A DNA stretch of 64,000 nucleotides from NCBI RefSeq assembly GCF_038592985.1, contig NZ_CP151951.1:1975001-2039000 (forward strand), read 5' to 3'. Numbering within the stretch: position 1 is the stretch's first letter; each line of letters starts with the position of its first letter. A program made the position numbers and the translations under genes. This document shows positions 36,249-45,279 of this stretch, piece after piece. The notes below the pieces were generated by a model. It ran no database searches. It was not told the DNA's origin and worked only from the letters and a program-made list of their open reading frames with translations. The stretch is from Paenibacillus sp. FSL R10-2782 (GTDB lineage: Bacteria; Bacillota; Bacilli; Paenibacillales; Paenibacillaceae).

Positions 36249-36319
36249 TGGTACGTAATGATTTTAGGTTAATATAACTTGCGTCCATAAGAGATGTCAA
36301 GAGTTTATCATGTACATAT

Positions 36320-36348
36320 TTGACAGTTGCTTCTGATGATCATACAAT
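36320..36348 (+). promoter_or_regulatory. Promoter of the TetR gene
   Basis: TTGACA (36320-36325), a 17-base spacer and TACAAT (36343-36348), 38 bases before the start. Confidence 0.8.
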
Positions 36349-36386
36349 CTTAATATACTGAACGATACGAAAAGAAGGGGTTATTT

Positions 36387-36968
36387 ATGGTTCGACCACG
36401 GGAATTTGATGAGGAAAAGGCATTGGATGCAGCGATGCAACTTTTTTGGGAAAAAGGGTTCGAGGCTACGTCTTTAAGCAATTTAACCTCCAAAATGGGA
36501 ATTCAGCGCCCCAGTATTTATGCTGCCTTTGGGGATAAAAAGCAATTATTCGAAGCCGCGCTGCGCAAATACACACAATCCCACGCTGCTAATGTACGGT
36601 CCAGACTGCTAAGTAGTGCTTCTGTCAAAGAAGCAATTTGCAGTTTTTTTGAAGGGGTAGTGGCAGAAGAATATGATGAAGGCCCTAACCTGGGGTGCTT
36701 TTGCATCAATACAATGGTAGAATTGGCCCCACATGATGAGAAGTTTGAAATTTTGACGAGGGAACATCAGATGTATCTTTCTACTGTATTTCAAGAAACC
36801 ATCGAGCGTGGTATACGGTCAGGGGAGCTTGAGGCTACTACGGACGCGCGAGCTCTGGCTCATACGATGATCTCGTTGTTAATCGGGATTACCGTAATGA
36901 TGAAGTCACGCCCGGAGCGATCTTTTGTAGATCATGCGGTTGCGACTACACTTATGTTATTGAAGTGA
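36387..36968 (+). CDS. TetR/AcrR family regulator
   Basis: A 193-residue protein: the N-terminal helix-turn-helix (FDEEKALDAAMQLFWEKGFEATSLSNLTSKMGIQRPSIYAAFGDKKQLFEAAL) and an all-helical ligand domain with NLGCFCINTMVELAPHD, a TetR_C subtype. It most likely represses the divergent MFS gene and itself. AGAAGGGG precedes ATG 36387. Its stop overlaps the frame of the downstream SDR gene, 54 bases before the SDR start. Confidence 0.88.
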   Translation: MVRPREFDEEKALDAAMQLFWEKGFEATSLSNLTSKMGIQRPSIYAAFGDKKQLFEAALRKYTQSHAANVRSRLLSSASVKEAICSFFEGVVAEEYDEGPNLGCFCINTMVELAPHDEKFEILTREHQMYLSTVFQETIERGIRSGELEATTDARALAHTMISLLIGITVMMKSRPERSFVDHAVATTLMLLK

Positions 36969-37021
36969 TTTTATTCCTTTTAAATAAAATTATATTACCC
37001 AACGAGAGAGGGGGTTCTTCA

Positions 37022-37753
37022 TTGCTTAATACAATGAAAGTTATTATAACAGGCGCTGCTTCCGGCATTGGAAAGGAAATTACTCAGCAATGTTTAAGGG
37101 AAGGTGCAAGTGTTATTGCGTGTGATATGAATAAACATTCTTTAAATGAACTTGAGGCTGAACTGAAATCACCAAGTTTGTACACCTATCTGATAGATAT
37201 AAGTAACTATACGGAAGTAACTCATTTCTTTACATACATTAAGGAAGAACATACGGACATAACAGCTTTAGTCAATAATGCAGGTGTTTATAGAGGAAAG
37301 AGTATACTCGACTATCGTATGGAAGAAATAGAGCAGGTGCTGGACATAAATATTAAGGGATGTGTGTATTTCTCGCAATTTTTTGGAAAGTTCATGGTTG
37401 AGAAGAAACATAAGGGGATTATCGTAAATATGTCTTCTGTTTCTGGAATGGAAGGAAGCTCGGATGCGATCTATGGATTATCAAAAGCTGCAATATTGGG
37501 CTTTACTAAAAGCTGTGCCATGAATTTTTCACCTTATGTAAGAGTTAATGCTGTGGCACCAACGATGGTAAGTACTCCAATGATGGATCATATTCCTGAA
37601 TGGAGAAAGGAGGAATATACAAATCATCAGCTAATTCCAGAGCCTTTAAATGCAGAAGATGTTGCTTATACTGTCCTGTTTCTGCTATCGGAAAGATCCA
37701 GACATTATACGGGAGCGACCTTTGATATTAATAATGGGTGTTATCTAAGATGA
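37022..37753 (+). CDS. Short-chain dehydrogenase/reductase
   Basis: About 243 residues with the classical SDR pattern: TGAASGIGKEI (NAD(P) binding), NNAGVY, MSSVSG (catalytic Ser), YGLSKAA (Tyr-x-x-x-Lys), and a C-terminal DINNGCYLR tail. It oxidises or reduces an alcohol/ketone; the substrate is not clear. The start is TTG 37022, eight bases after GAGAGGGGG; ATG 37034 is too far from it. Codons are visibly more AT-rich than in neighbouring genes. A 45-residue ORF overlaps its stop. Confidence 0.85.
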   Translation: MLNTMKVIITGAASGIGKEITQQCLREGASVIACDMNKHSLNELEAELKSPSLYTYLIDISNYTEVTHFFTYIKEEHTDITALVNNAGVYRGKSILDYRMEEIEQVLDINIKGCVYFSQFFGKFMVEKKHKGIIVNMSSVSGMEGSSDAIYGLSKAAILGFTKSCAMNFSPYVRVNAVAPTMVSTPMMDHIPEWRKEEYTNHQLIPEPLNAEDVAYTVLFLLSERSRHYTGATFDINNGCYLR

Positions 37754-37887
37754 TTTTTAATCGTAAACATAAATTTCAAAGAAGTAAGGATGGACTTTTT
37801 GTTTGTTTTGATGCGGATAATGCTCAGTTATACAGCCGTAAGTTGCAAGATGAAGTAAAGGATATTAAAAAAGATATGGTTGAATGA
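37750..37887 (+). CDS. Small ORF coupled to the SDR gene, 45 residues
   Basis: ATG 37750 overlaps the SDR stop (ATGA). The 45-residue product begins MIFNRKHKFQRSKDGLFVCF and ends in a charged coiled stretch (KLQDEVKDIKKDMVE). It shares the AT-rich composition of the SDR gene. Start-stop coupling supports translation. No family was recognised; a truncated longer protein is also possible. Confidence 0.5.
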   Translation: MIFNRKHKFQRSKDGLFVCFDADNAQLYSRKLQDEVKDIKKDMVE

Positions 37888-37921
37888 GAGAATGCATGAG
37901 TGGAGATAAGGAGGATAAGGT

Positions 37922-38476
37922 ATGCATGAGGAGCAAAATCAGGAACATTGGCCGGTGTGGGCTACGGAGCCTGTAAAAATAGTGAATCCTGATCCTGACT
38001 GGTCAGAGCAGGGCTTGCAGGTTATTCACGAGTTGCGGGAGCTGCTACTGCCGTTTAAGGTGACGGAAATGGAGCACATAGGAAGCACGGCAATTCCCAA
38101 TCTTTCCGCCAAGCCCATTATAGACATTATGGCAAAATTGGAATCCTGGGATAGGCTGGAACAGATTGTATTTGCTTTGCAACCAGCAGGTTGGAGCTAT
38201 GTTCCGCCTGAGCTGGATGGTCGGGAATGGAGAAGATTTTTGGTTAAAGTGGAACAGGATCAAAGAAAGGGACATCTGCATCTCATGCTGAAACATGAGG
38301 AGCACTGGGATCAACAATTGTTGTTTCGGAACCGTCTTCGTGAACGGCCTGAGCTGGTTCAGCAATATGATGCATTAAAAAGGAAGCTGGCGATGGAAAA
38401 TCAGCATGATCGTGAAGCGTACACGGACGCTAAAACCGATTTTGTGCACAACGTTCTGGATACCGGACCATCCTAA
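37922..38476 (+). CDS. GrpB family nucleotidyltransferase-like protein
   Basis: A 184-residue GrpB/UPF0157 protein: VNPDPDWSEQGLQVIHELRELL, HIGSTAIPNLSAKPIIDIMAKL (the GS...D.D-type nucleotidyltransferase core), and HLHLMLKHEEHWDQQLLFRNRLRERPEL. The function is not established; the fold suggests a nucleotidyltransferase. AAGGAGGATAAGG precedes ATG 37922. A second GrpB gene lies at 52.2 kb. Confidence 0.87.
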   Translation: MHEEQNQEHWPVWATEPVKIVNPDPDWSEQGLQVIHELRELLLPFKVTEMEHIGSTAIPNLSAKPIIDIMAKLESWDRLEQIVFALQPAGWSYVPPELDGREWRRFLVKVEQDQRKGHLHLMLKHEEHWDQQLLFRNRLRERPELVQQYDALKRKLAMENQHDREAYTDAKTDFVHNVLDTGPS

Positions 38477-38479
38477 AGA

Positions 38480-38803
38480 TTAGGACGGCCGAACATCCCG
38501 GGTTTTCACATTGTTACTATAGAAGGTAGAATCGCTGGATAGTTTATAAGAAGGGAACTTCTCGTCTGCATCAAGGCGCATGGATTCCTCAAAATAAATC
38601 GCCTGCTGCCCGCTAACGAGAAAAGGCAAGCTTCCCGCCTGTACTTCTATATCGCCGTTGTCCGGTGCGTTGACGATCTTTAGTACCGTAATACCATCAC
38701 AGCCGCAGCCCTCTGTGTCGTAAAAAAGCTTGATATAGCCCGGTTGATCACCGAGAATTTGTGTAAGCCGCTGTTCAGCCAGTGGACTGATTTGAATGTT
38801 CAT
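38480..38803 (-). CDS. HesB/IscA-like iron-sulfur biogenesis family protein
   Basis: A 107-residue protein: MNIQISPLAEQRLTQILG, YIKLFYDTEGCGCDG and VSGQQAIYFEESMRLD. The IscA/HesB fold is present, but of the three usual cysteines only the adjacent C-G-C pair can be seen in the middle and no C-terminal CGCG. It belongs to the HesB-like branch of Bacillales (iron-sulfur cluster biosynthesis family protein), so cluster carrying is uncertain. Its start codon overlaps that of the divergent Nudix gene within 12 bases. Confidence 0.8.
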   Translation of the reverse strand: MNIQISPLAEQRLTQILGDQPGYIKLFYDTEGCGCDGITVLKIVNAPDNGDIEVQAGSLPFLVSGQQAIYFEESMRLDADEKFPSYKLSSDSTFYSNNVKTRDVRPS

Positions 38804-39205
38804 GATGTCATTTCGCTCCTTTGTGTATCGGGCGCAACACAAATTTCTGGTTGCTGTGTTGGGCATTTTTACGAATGATGCCGGGGAAGTGCTACTATTA
38901 AAGCACGTATACCGGAAGCAGCCGTGGGGGATTCCCGGTGGCTGGATGGAGCTGGAGCAGCCGGAAGCCGCACTGCGGCGTGAAGTCCGGGAAGAAACTG
39001 GGCTGGAGGTACAGATCACCTCACTGGCGCGAGCCAGATTTGGCCAGACGCCGAACCGTGTGATCTCATTTTTACAGGCCGGGTTATTCCCGGTATTTTC
39101 CAACCAAGCTCCGAAATCTCTGACATTTGTTATTGTCGTGTAGGGGAATGGCCGGAAGGTTTGCCAGCACACCAGAAAACGCTTATTCAGGAGCTGCTAA
39201 AGTAG
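38796..39205 (+). pseudogene. Nudix hydrolase with a frameshift
   Basis: The first frame from 38796 (or ATG 38808) carries a full Nudix box: GGWMELEQPEAALRREVREETGLEV. After NRVISF the frame goes off and ends at 39143. In another frame the sequence continues as FTGRVIPGIFQPSSEISDICYCRVGEWPEGLPAHQ and stops at 39205, the expected Nudix C-terminus. The switch coincides with a five-T run (about 39069-39073). One-base slippage, a sequencing error or a real loss of function are possible. The start region overlaps the divergent HesB-like start, with no clear ribosome site. Confidence 0.75.
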
Positions 39206-39247
39206 TCATTATCCAGTGCTCGTTCATTTCACGATATGGAGAGCTGA

Positions 39248-40432
39248 TTACAGACGTTTCAAGAATACGCTGATGCGCTCCAAGGCAATTTCCAGTTGTT
39301 CCTGCGACGATGCGTACGAGCAGCGGATAAAGCCCTCGCCGCCCGGTCCGAATGCGGAGCCGGGTACGGTAATGACACCCTCTTCTTCCAGCAATCGTTT
39401 GGCAAACTGCTCCGAGCTTAACCCCGTGTGCATAATGGAAGGAAAGGTGTAAAAGGCACCATTCGGTTCATGACAGGGGAGTCCGGTCTGACGCAAGCCT
39501 TCAACAAACCATTTTCTACGTTGATTGTACGATTCTATCATACGGTCTTTTTCCTCCAGCCCGTGGCGCAGGGACTCAATAGCGGCAATTTGCCCGATAA
39601 TAGGAGCGCACATCACGGTATATTGATGGATTTTCAGCATGGCTGCAATTAGCTCCTGTGGACCGCATACATAGCCGACTCTCCAACCCGTCATCGCAAA
39701 GGCTTTGGAAAAGCCGCTGATGAGCAGGGTTCGTTCTTTCATGCCCGGCAACGAAGCGAAGCTTACATGCTTTTGCCCGTAGGTCAGTTCACCATAAATT
39801 TCATCGGAGATCACGACTAGATTATGCTCCTCCACCAAGCGGGCAATCGGTAGCCAGTCCTCATAGGTCATCACTCCACCTGTCGGGTTGTTCGGATAAC
39901 AGAGAATAAGTACTTTGGATCGTGGAGTCAGCTTGGCTTTGAGCGCTTCAGCCGTCAGCTTGAACTGCTGATTAGCAGAGGTTTCAACCGTTCTGGTATG
40001 CCCTCCATTCAGGAACGTGATCGGTGAATACGAAATATAGCAGGGAGCCGGAATAAGAATTTCATCGTGTTCCGTAATCAGGGCACGAAGCGCCAAATCC
40101 AGTGCTTCACTGCTACCGATTGTTACCATGATTTCATTTGCCGGATTGTAGGACGTGTTAAAGTTGCTCTCCAGATACCCGGCAATCTCCTCACGCAGCT
40201 CGGGAAGGCCAGCATTCGGTGTGTACGAGGTCTTGCCATTTTCCAGTGCTTGGATACAAGCCTTTCTGACATGCTGAGGGGTCACAAAGTCCGGTTCACC
40301 GACACCAAGCGAAACGATATCTTTTCTGCCCGTACTATATTCAAAAAACTTACGGATGCCTGAAGGCGGCATTTCCCGTACAGCTGGAGTTAAAAAATCG
40401 CTTATAGATACTGTGGTCGATACGTTTGTCAT
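39248..40432 (-). CDS. PLP-dependent aminotransferase, class I/II (PatA-like)
   Basis: A 394-residue fold-type I aminotransferase: LGVGEPDFVTP, the SYTPNAGLPELREEIA block, YPNNPTGGVMT, SDEIYGELTY, and the PLP lysine in SGFSKAFAMTGWRVGY. It resembles Bacillus PatA and AspC-like enzymes (aspartate/aromatic/diaminopimelate transamination); the exact substrate is not fixed. ATG 40432 has GGAGG seven bases upstream. A T-box leader directly precedes it, so expression responds to an uncharged tRNA. Confidence 0.88.
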   Translation of the reverse strand: MTNVSTTVSISDFLTPAVREMPPSGIRKFFEYSTGRKDIVSLGVGEPDFVTPQHVRKACIQALENGKTSYTPNAGLPELREEIAGYLESNFNTSYNPANEIMVTIGSSEALDLALRALITEHDEILIPAPCYISYSPITFLNGGHTRTVETSANQQFKLTAEALKAKLTPRSKVLILCYPNNPTGGVMTYEDWLPIARLVEEHNLVVISDEIYGELTYGQKHVSFASLPGMKERTLLISGFSKAFAMTGWRVGYVCGPQELIAAMLKIHQYTVMCAPIIGQIAAIESLRHGLEEKDRMIESYNQRRKWFVEGLRQTGLPCHEPNGAFYTFPSIMHTGLSSEQFAKRLLEEEGVITVPGSAFGPGGEGFIRCSYASSQEQLEIALERISVFLKRL

Positions 40433-40461
40433 ATTGATTTCCTCCTTTTTGAAAAACAAAA

Positions 40462-40706
40462 AAACCCGCCCCTGTAAAGGGACGAGTTTATACCCGTGTT
40501 ACCACCCTAGTTTCATTCCATAAGAAATGACACTCTGTTCACGTATCCATCAATACGTGTTCCGGTTAACGCTGGAAAGGCGGCAGAGCTTACTTCAGGT
40601 TCAGCCCGCTTCTCGGAGATGGCGTTCGGCTACCCTCGGAATGTTGGCTTTCACCTGCCCCAACTCTCTGCAAATCCGCTGTATAGCTTACTCGTTCTCG
40701 TCATTG
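40462..40706 (-). promoter_or_regulatory. T-box leader of the aminotransferase gene
   Basis: On the minus strand the leader has the stem I start AATGACGAGAACGAGTAA (complement of 40687-40704), the AGAGAGTTGGGG...GGTGAAAGCC apical element, and the T-box sequence GGGTGGTAACACGGG (complement of 40493-40507). A terminator of an 8-bp stem (CTCGTCCC/GGGGCGGG) and a T run follows (complement of 40468-40490). The specifier codon cannot be fixed with confidence; ATC (Ile) is a positional candidate only. Confidence 0.9.
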
Positions 40707-40735
40707 AAATTTGTTGCCGTATCAAGTTAGGTGTA

Positions 40736-40764
40736 ATTATAAGCACAACATTTCAGGATGGCAA
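40736..40764 (-). promoter_or_regulatory. Promoter of the T-box leader
   Basis: On the minus strand TTGCCA (complement of 40759-40764), a 17-base spacer and TATAAT (complement of 40736-40741). Confidence 0.82.
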
Positions 40765-40905
40765 GTCTTTTTTTATAAACTTTAAAGACAGGAGCTTCAT
40801 CATTGACGACTGGAAGATAACGTATATAGTGGTATCAAGGGGGATTGTCCCCCAAATTTCACTGTGCTATTTGCACTATATTGGCTAGAGAGGGATGGTG
40901 TCTAT

Positions 40906-41511
40906 ATGAACGTATTTGAACGTTTTAGTGGTAAAGCTTTGCCTGCGGAATGGAGCTGGATGCATGAGCCGGCTGTATGGGGGACTGATGATTCTAATTT
41001 TTTACATGTGTCTGCACCACCACAGGCTGATTTTTTTAGAGATCCGTCCGGCGCAGCCATAAAATCGTCCGCTCCTTTTTTGCATACCACCCTTGAGGGA
41101 GATTTTACAATCTGGACAAGAGTTCGTGTCGATATGAAGCAGCCTTATGATTCAGGATGCCTGATGATTATGGCAGATGATGCTCATTGGGCCAAGGTGT
41201 GCTTTGAATATTTTGAAAACACTCCCTCTATCCTTAGTGTGGTCACACGGAATACGTCCGATGATTGTATATCTGGGACGATGGACGTTTCCAATCCGTA
41301 TTTGCGAGTGGCAAGAGCCGGGAATTGCTTTGCCTTTCATTATTCATCAGACGGTCAGCATTGGAAGCTGGCGAGATATTTTGGCTTGGAAGTTCCAAAG
41401 GAGCTAAAGGTCGGGGTCGTTGCACAATCTCCGGTCGGAGAAGGTTGTGATGTTATTTTTGAAGCCCTGACTGTGGAGAATCATGTATCCGGGGACATAC
41501 GAACTGTGTAA
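40906..41511 (+). CDS. DUF1349 family protein
   Basis: A 201-residue all-beta, concanavalin-like protein: FFRDPSGAA, HTTLEGDFTIWTRVRVDMKQPYDSGCLMI, WAKVCFEYF, PYLRVARAGNCFAFHYSSDGQHWKLARYF, KVGVVAQSPVGEGCDVIFE. It matches DUF1349, whose function is not established (carbohydrate binding is suspected). No signal peptide. ATG 40906 has a GAGAGGG site about 12 bases upstream. It stands alone between the T-box and the DUF1361 gene. Confidence 0.82.
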   Translation: MNVFERFSGKALPAEWSWMHEPAVWGTDDSNFLHVSAPPQADFFRDPSGAAIKSSAPFLHTTLEGDFTIWTRVRVDMKQPYDSGCLMIMADDAHWAKVCFEYFENTPSILSVVTRNTSDDCISGTMDVSNPYLRVARAGNCFAFHYSSDGQHWKLARYFGLEVPKELKVGVVAQSPVGEGCDVIFEALTVENHVSGDIRTV

Positions 41512-41624
41512 TAAACGGGGTGAGCATTTCCATAAACAAGTATGGCAGCATAACAATTGTGAGCTTCATTTTTAACATGTGATATGATTATAAAAGGACG
41601 TATATACGTATATTCAGATGGAGG

Positions 41625-42347
41625 TTGTACGAGAGTTTGCTGTTTAAAGGGAAGAAATATAAGCTGCTCGGCTTATTGGGTGTGCTGCTTGTAGCTACGT
41701 TGGGCTGTTATGGATTGATTATGTATGTGCAGTCCACAAGTGGGACGAAAATGTATCAATTTTTGTACTGGGATATATTTCTGGCGTGGGTTCCAGTCTT
41801 CATTTCTCTGGGAATGATCATCTTATCCAGACTGGGAAACATCCAAGTGAGAAGAGGGCTTTTATTAATTGCCGGATTCGTATGGTTGTTTTTTCTGCCC
41901 AATGCACTCTATTTGCTGACTGAATTACTGCATGCGTTCCGTTTTTATGATGTGAAACCTGACTCGCTTTTTTGGCTGAATACTCAATTTTGGTTGATCT
42001 TATTTACGTCTTTTTCGGCAGCAGGGATGGGTCTTTTTCTTACTTCCATTTGTATATTTATGATCCACCATATGCTGAAAGAGGTTTGTTCCGGCTGGCT
42101 TGCGTGGGCTATCGTTTGTATGTTCCTGTGGCTGTCCAGTGTGGGTGTATATATCGGCAGATTTGCTCGCTGGAATAGCTGGGATATGGCGTTGCAACCC
42201 ATAGTGATCGTGATGGAGGTTTGGAAATGGGTGGTACATGCCGGAGCAAGGCTTCATTTGTTGTCATTTAGCTGGCTGGTGTTTGGAATCGCGGTCATTT
42301 TTTATCTGTTGATCTATATCTCTTTAAGTGAGGAGAAGCACGCTTAG
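41625..42347 (+). CDS. DUF1361 family membrane protein
   Basis: A 240-residue protein with about seven membrane helices; the GFVWLFFLPNALYLLTELLH and YIGRFARWNSWD motifs match DUF1361. Function unknown. The start is not ATG: TTG 41625 abuts GGAGG, and TTG 41637 (12 bases away) is the likelier start. An extended -10 element TGATATGAT lies about 40 bases upstream. Confidence 0.75.
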   Translation: MYESLLFKGKKYKLLGLLGVLLVATLGCYGLIMYVQSTSGTKMYQFLYWDIFLAWVPVFISLGMIILSRLGNIQVRRGLLLIAGFVWLFFLPNALYLLTELLHAFRFYDVKPDSLFWLNTQFWLILFTSFSAAGMGLFLTSICIFMIHHMLKEVCSGWLAWAIVCMFLWLSSVGVYIGRFARWNSWDMALQPIVIVMEVWKWVVHAGARLHLLSFSWLVFGIAVIFYLLIYISLSEEKHA

Positions 42348-42404
42348 GCCGAGGATATGTATTCCATGAATACGGCTTCGGCCTTTTTACATATGGGGGA
42401 ATCA

Positions 42405-43334
42405 TTAGCTATCGTTGTCCTCCCCGGGCTCTTCATAAAGCACACGCACCAGCAGATCCTGATTGAAATTGCCAAATCCTTTGCCGAAAATGGTGAGCCC
42501 CCCTTTGTGCGGCGGCTGATCGGATACGGATACACGTAGTGTAATATCGCTTTTATAGTTAAGCCCGATATCGTCTATCGTGACTTCGGATATACGACAT
42601 CCGTCAATGAAGCTTCCATGTTGATTGATGCGGATTAATTTGAGCATGCCATATTGGTTCAAATGTGGTGGCCACCAATCCGGATTTAGGACCCCGGAAA
42701 CTTCTCCAAAGTCTCCGGCGCTGGTCCAGTGACCGATGGGAATGCCATTCACATGAAAACAAATATCGGACGGGTATTCCTCACAATAACCCGGTGCTTC
42801 CGAACCCAACTCTGCGGAAAATTGAATTTCGGTAAAGGATTGGTTCTCTTTCAGATAGTTGGGAATCCGATATTCCAGAAACCCGTCTGCCATCCATATC
42901 ATTTCCGAGTCCAGCCGTCCGGGATCTGCAAAATAACGGGGATCATCAAAATCGCCAATAATGCTGTCTCTGGTCACCAAACCGCAGGTAGGTACTGCCT
43001 GATAGTTACTATAATGGCCGATGCGAATTTCAACCTCGTACACATTTTTCTGCTCTCTGCTGCGCAAGTCCACCATCAGCTTTTCCTTGTTCAGATAGCA
43101 CATTTTTCGGGTTCCGTGCTTGCCGCTCACGGTATTGATCTCGACAAGTCCACATTCCTCCAGCTTGCGAATATGCATTGTAATTGTACCGTTGCTCAGA
43201 TCAAGCTTATTAGCGATGTCATTCATACTTTGTCCTTGATGGGCGGCGAGTAATTCCAGAATTTGGATGCGGATTTCCGAACCGAGCGCTTTGAATATAT
43301 CTAGCCCTGACATTAAGTCCTTAATATAAATCAT
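42405..43334 (-). CDS. ArsR-type regulator of the arabinan locus
   Basis: A 309-residue protein. The N-terminal winged helix (LDIFKALGSEIRIQILELLAAHQGQSMNDIANKLDLSNGTITMHIRKLEECGLVEI) is ArsR/MarR-like; the remaining 210 residues are an unrecognised beta-rich domain (FTEIQFSAELGSEAPGYCEEYPSDICFHVNG) without the cysteine pattern of metal sensors. It may sense a sugar. It is divergent from the arabino-oligosaccharide importer genes and is probably their regulator. ATG 43334 has AAGGAAGG 10 bases upstream; ATG 43313 is an alternative. Confidence 0.83.
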   Translation of the reverse strand: MIYIKDLMSGLDIFKALGSEIRIQILELLAAHQGQSMNDIANKLDLSNGTITMHIRKLEECGLVEINTVSGKHGTRKMCYLNKEKLMVDLRSREQKNVYEVEIRIGHYSNYQAVPTCGLVTRDSIIGDFDDPRYFADPGRLDSEMIWMADGFLEYRIPNYLKENQSFTEIQFSAELGSEAPGYCEEYPSDICFHVNGIPIGHWTSAGDFGEVSGVLNPDWWPPHLNQYGMLKLIRINQHGSFIDGCRISEVTIDDIGLNYKSDITLRVSVSDQPPHKGGLTIFGKGFGNFNQDLLVRVLYEEPGEDNDS

Positions 43335-43368
43335 ATCTATATACCTTCCTTATCTATAAAAAATGTAA

Positions 43369-43382
43369 TGTAAGCGCTTATA
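43369..43382. promoter_or_regulatory. cre-like catabolite repression site
   Basis: TGTAAGCGCTTATA matches the CcpA consensus TGWNANCGNTNWCA at 13 of 14 positions. It lies 35 bases upstream of the ArsR-type gene and in the shared intergenic region of the arabinan locus. Confidence 0.6.
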
Positions 43383-43626
43383 TATTTGTTTTGACTTATG
43401 TTAAAATAAAATCAGAAAGAAGTAAACTACTTTGCTGTAAATTACTTTCACAACAATAAAAAAAGGAGTGAAATCAACCACAGGCTAGTATTTTCTTTTA
43501 TTTAAAACGTGTTTAAGTTTTTTTATTGGGTTATATTGCTATAATGAACTTAAATACGATTCAATTTCGCTTTTTGTGCTATTTAAATCTATGCTTTATA
43601 TTTGTTTAAAAAGATTTAGAAATACA

Positions 43627-43656
43627 TTGACGAACCGCTAAACGGCATGCTATATT
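43627..43656 (+). promoter_or_regulatory. Promoter-like element of the arabinan transport operon
   Basis: TTGACG (43627-43632), 18 bases, TATATT (43651-43656). The spacer holds a small inverted CCG-CTAAA-CGG motif that could bind a regulator. The transcript would have a leader of about 180 bases. Confidence 0.45.
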
Positions 43657-43847
43657 TTGTTTGTAAACGAATACATTATTGATAAAGAAAAATGTTAATT
43701 ATATGGTGCATGAGAGGGATGATGATCACAGGCTGGAGTGAACAACAGGATGATGTACCGCACAGGTGAATAGAGGCCAAGTGGTATGAGTTTATTTTAA
43801 CACTATATGTATGCGGTTTCATTTCAATTTTAGGAGGGGTCGCTTTG

Positions 43848-45188
43848 ATGAAGAAAAAATGGTTTGCACTGACAATGGTTGTGCTGTTGTTGATGGTTGC
43901 TGCACTGGCTGGTTGTAGTGGAGGAAGCTCCAGTAGTGATGGAAGCAAGGAGCTGACATTCATGTTCCGTGGTGGAACGGATGAGCAGAAGGCTTATAAG
44001 GAGGTAATCAAGAAATTTGAAGAGGAGCATCCCGGCGTCAAGGTTAAAATGGTCGTGACGGCCGCGGATCAATATGCTACAAAGCTCAGAGCTGCGATCA
44101 CAGGAAATAATCTTCCAGATGTCTTTTATTTTAACCCTGGAGATGTGAAAGCCTATGTAAACAGTGGGGTACTGAAGGACCTCACCCCTTACATTGAGAA
44201 GAACAAGGATATAAATCTGGATAACATTTGGAAATACGGTGTGGATTTGTATCGCTATGATGGCAAAATGGCCGGTCAAGGAGATATTTACGGTATGCCG
44301 AAGGACTTGGGTCCATTCGCACTCGGCTACAACAAGACAATGTTCGAAAAAGCGGGCGTTCCCTTGCCTGATAAAGACAAACCGTATACATGGGATGAAT
44401 TCATCAAGGTCAGCCAAGAGTTGACCAAAGATACAAATGGTGACGGCAAGCCAGATCAATACGGTACAGGCTTTAACGTTCAGTGGGCATTACAAGCCTT
44501 TGTATGGAGCAATGGGGCAGATTGGCTGGATGAGAGCAAAACCAAAGTAACGATTGATGATCCGAAATTTGCGGAAGCGCTTCAGTACTTTGCTGATATG
44601 CAAAACAAATATAAAATTACACCTGGTATTGAACAATCACAAACACTGGATACCTATCAACGCTGGATGAAGGGCGAAATGGCATTCTTCCCGGTAGGTC
44701 CTTGGGATATGAGTACATTTGAAAAACTGCCATTTGAATATGATCTGTTGCCTTTCCCGGCAGGATCGACTGGCAAATCGGCAACTTGGATTGGTTCTCT
44801 GGGTATCGGTGTTTCCTCTAAAACAAAGTACCCGGATGAAGCTGTAGCTCTGGTCAACTATCTGACGACTTCCAAAGAAGGAATGAAGCAGCTCGTAGAC
44901 GCAAAGGTACAAATTCCGAATCTGCTGGATATGGCGGATGAGTGGGCCAAAGATACGAAATCCAAGCCTGTTAACAAACAAGAATTTATTGATATTGTGA
45001 ATGACTATGGTCGCTCGTTGCCAGGCAACTATACGTATAACGCCGAATGGTATGATATTTTCTTCACTGATATCCAGCCTGTGCTGGATGGTAAGATTAC
45101 GGCAGCGGATTATGTGAAACAGGAACAACCAAAGATGCAGAAACTGCTGGATAAAGCGGTGGAGCAAGAAAAAAAATCACAGAAATAA
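43848..45188 (+). CDS. ABC sugar-binding lipoprotein
   Basis: A 446-residue extracellular solute-binding protein, family 1. The signal peptide ends in the lipobox LAGC (cysteine near 23), followed by a Gly/Ser linker. Body motifs [13 protein letters not shown] and GWM-type [18 protein letters not shown] are those of oligosaccharide binders. ATG 43848 has AGGAGGGG eight bases upstream. Placed before two permeases and two GH43 genes, it should bind arabino-oligosaccharides. Confidence 0.9.
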   Translation: MKKKWFALTMVVLLLMVAALAGCSGGSSSSDGSKELTFMFRGGTDEQKAYKEVIKKFEEEHPGVKVKMVVTAADQYATKLRAAITGNNLPDVFYFNPGDVKAYVNSGVLKDLTPYIEKNKDINLDNIWKYGVDLYRYDGKMAGQGDIYGMPKDLGPFALGYNKTMFEKAGVPLPDKDKPYTWDEFIKVSQELTKDTNGDGKPDQYGTGFNVQWALQAFVWSNGADWLDESKTKVTIDDPKFAEALQYFADMQNKYKITPGIEQSQTLDTYQRWMKGEMAFFPVGPWDMSTFEKLPFEYDLLPFPAGSTGKSATWIGSLGIGVSSKTKYPDEAVALVNYLTTSKEGMKQLVDAKVQIPNLLDMADEWAKDTKSKPVNKQEFIDIVNDYGRSLPGNYTYNAEWYDIFFTDIQPVLDGKITAADYVKQEQPKMQKLLDKAVEQEKKSQK

Positions 45189-45279
45189 TGCGTAAATAGC
45201 GGATAAGGGATGATGTTAGTGGCTGATATCATGCTGCTGACATCATCTTCATTCCAAATTAGAAACAGAGGTGAGCCCT

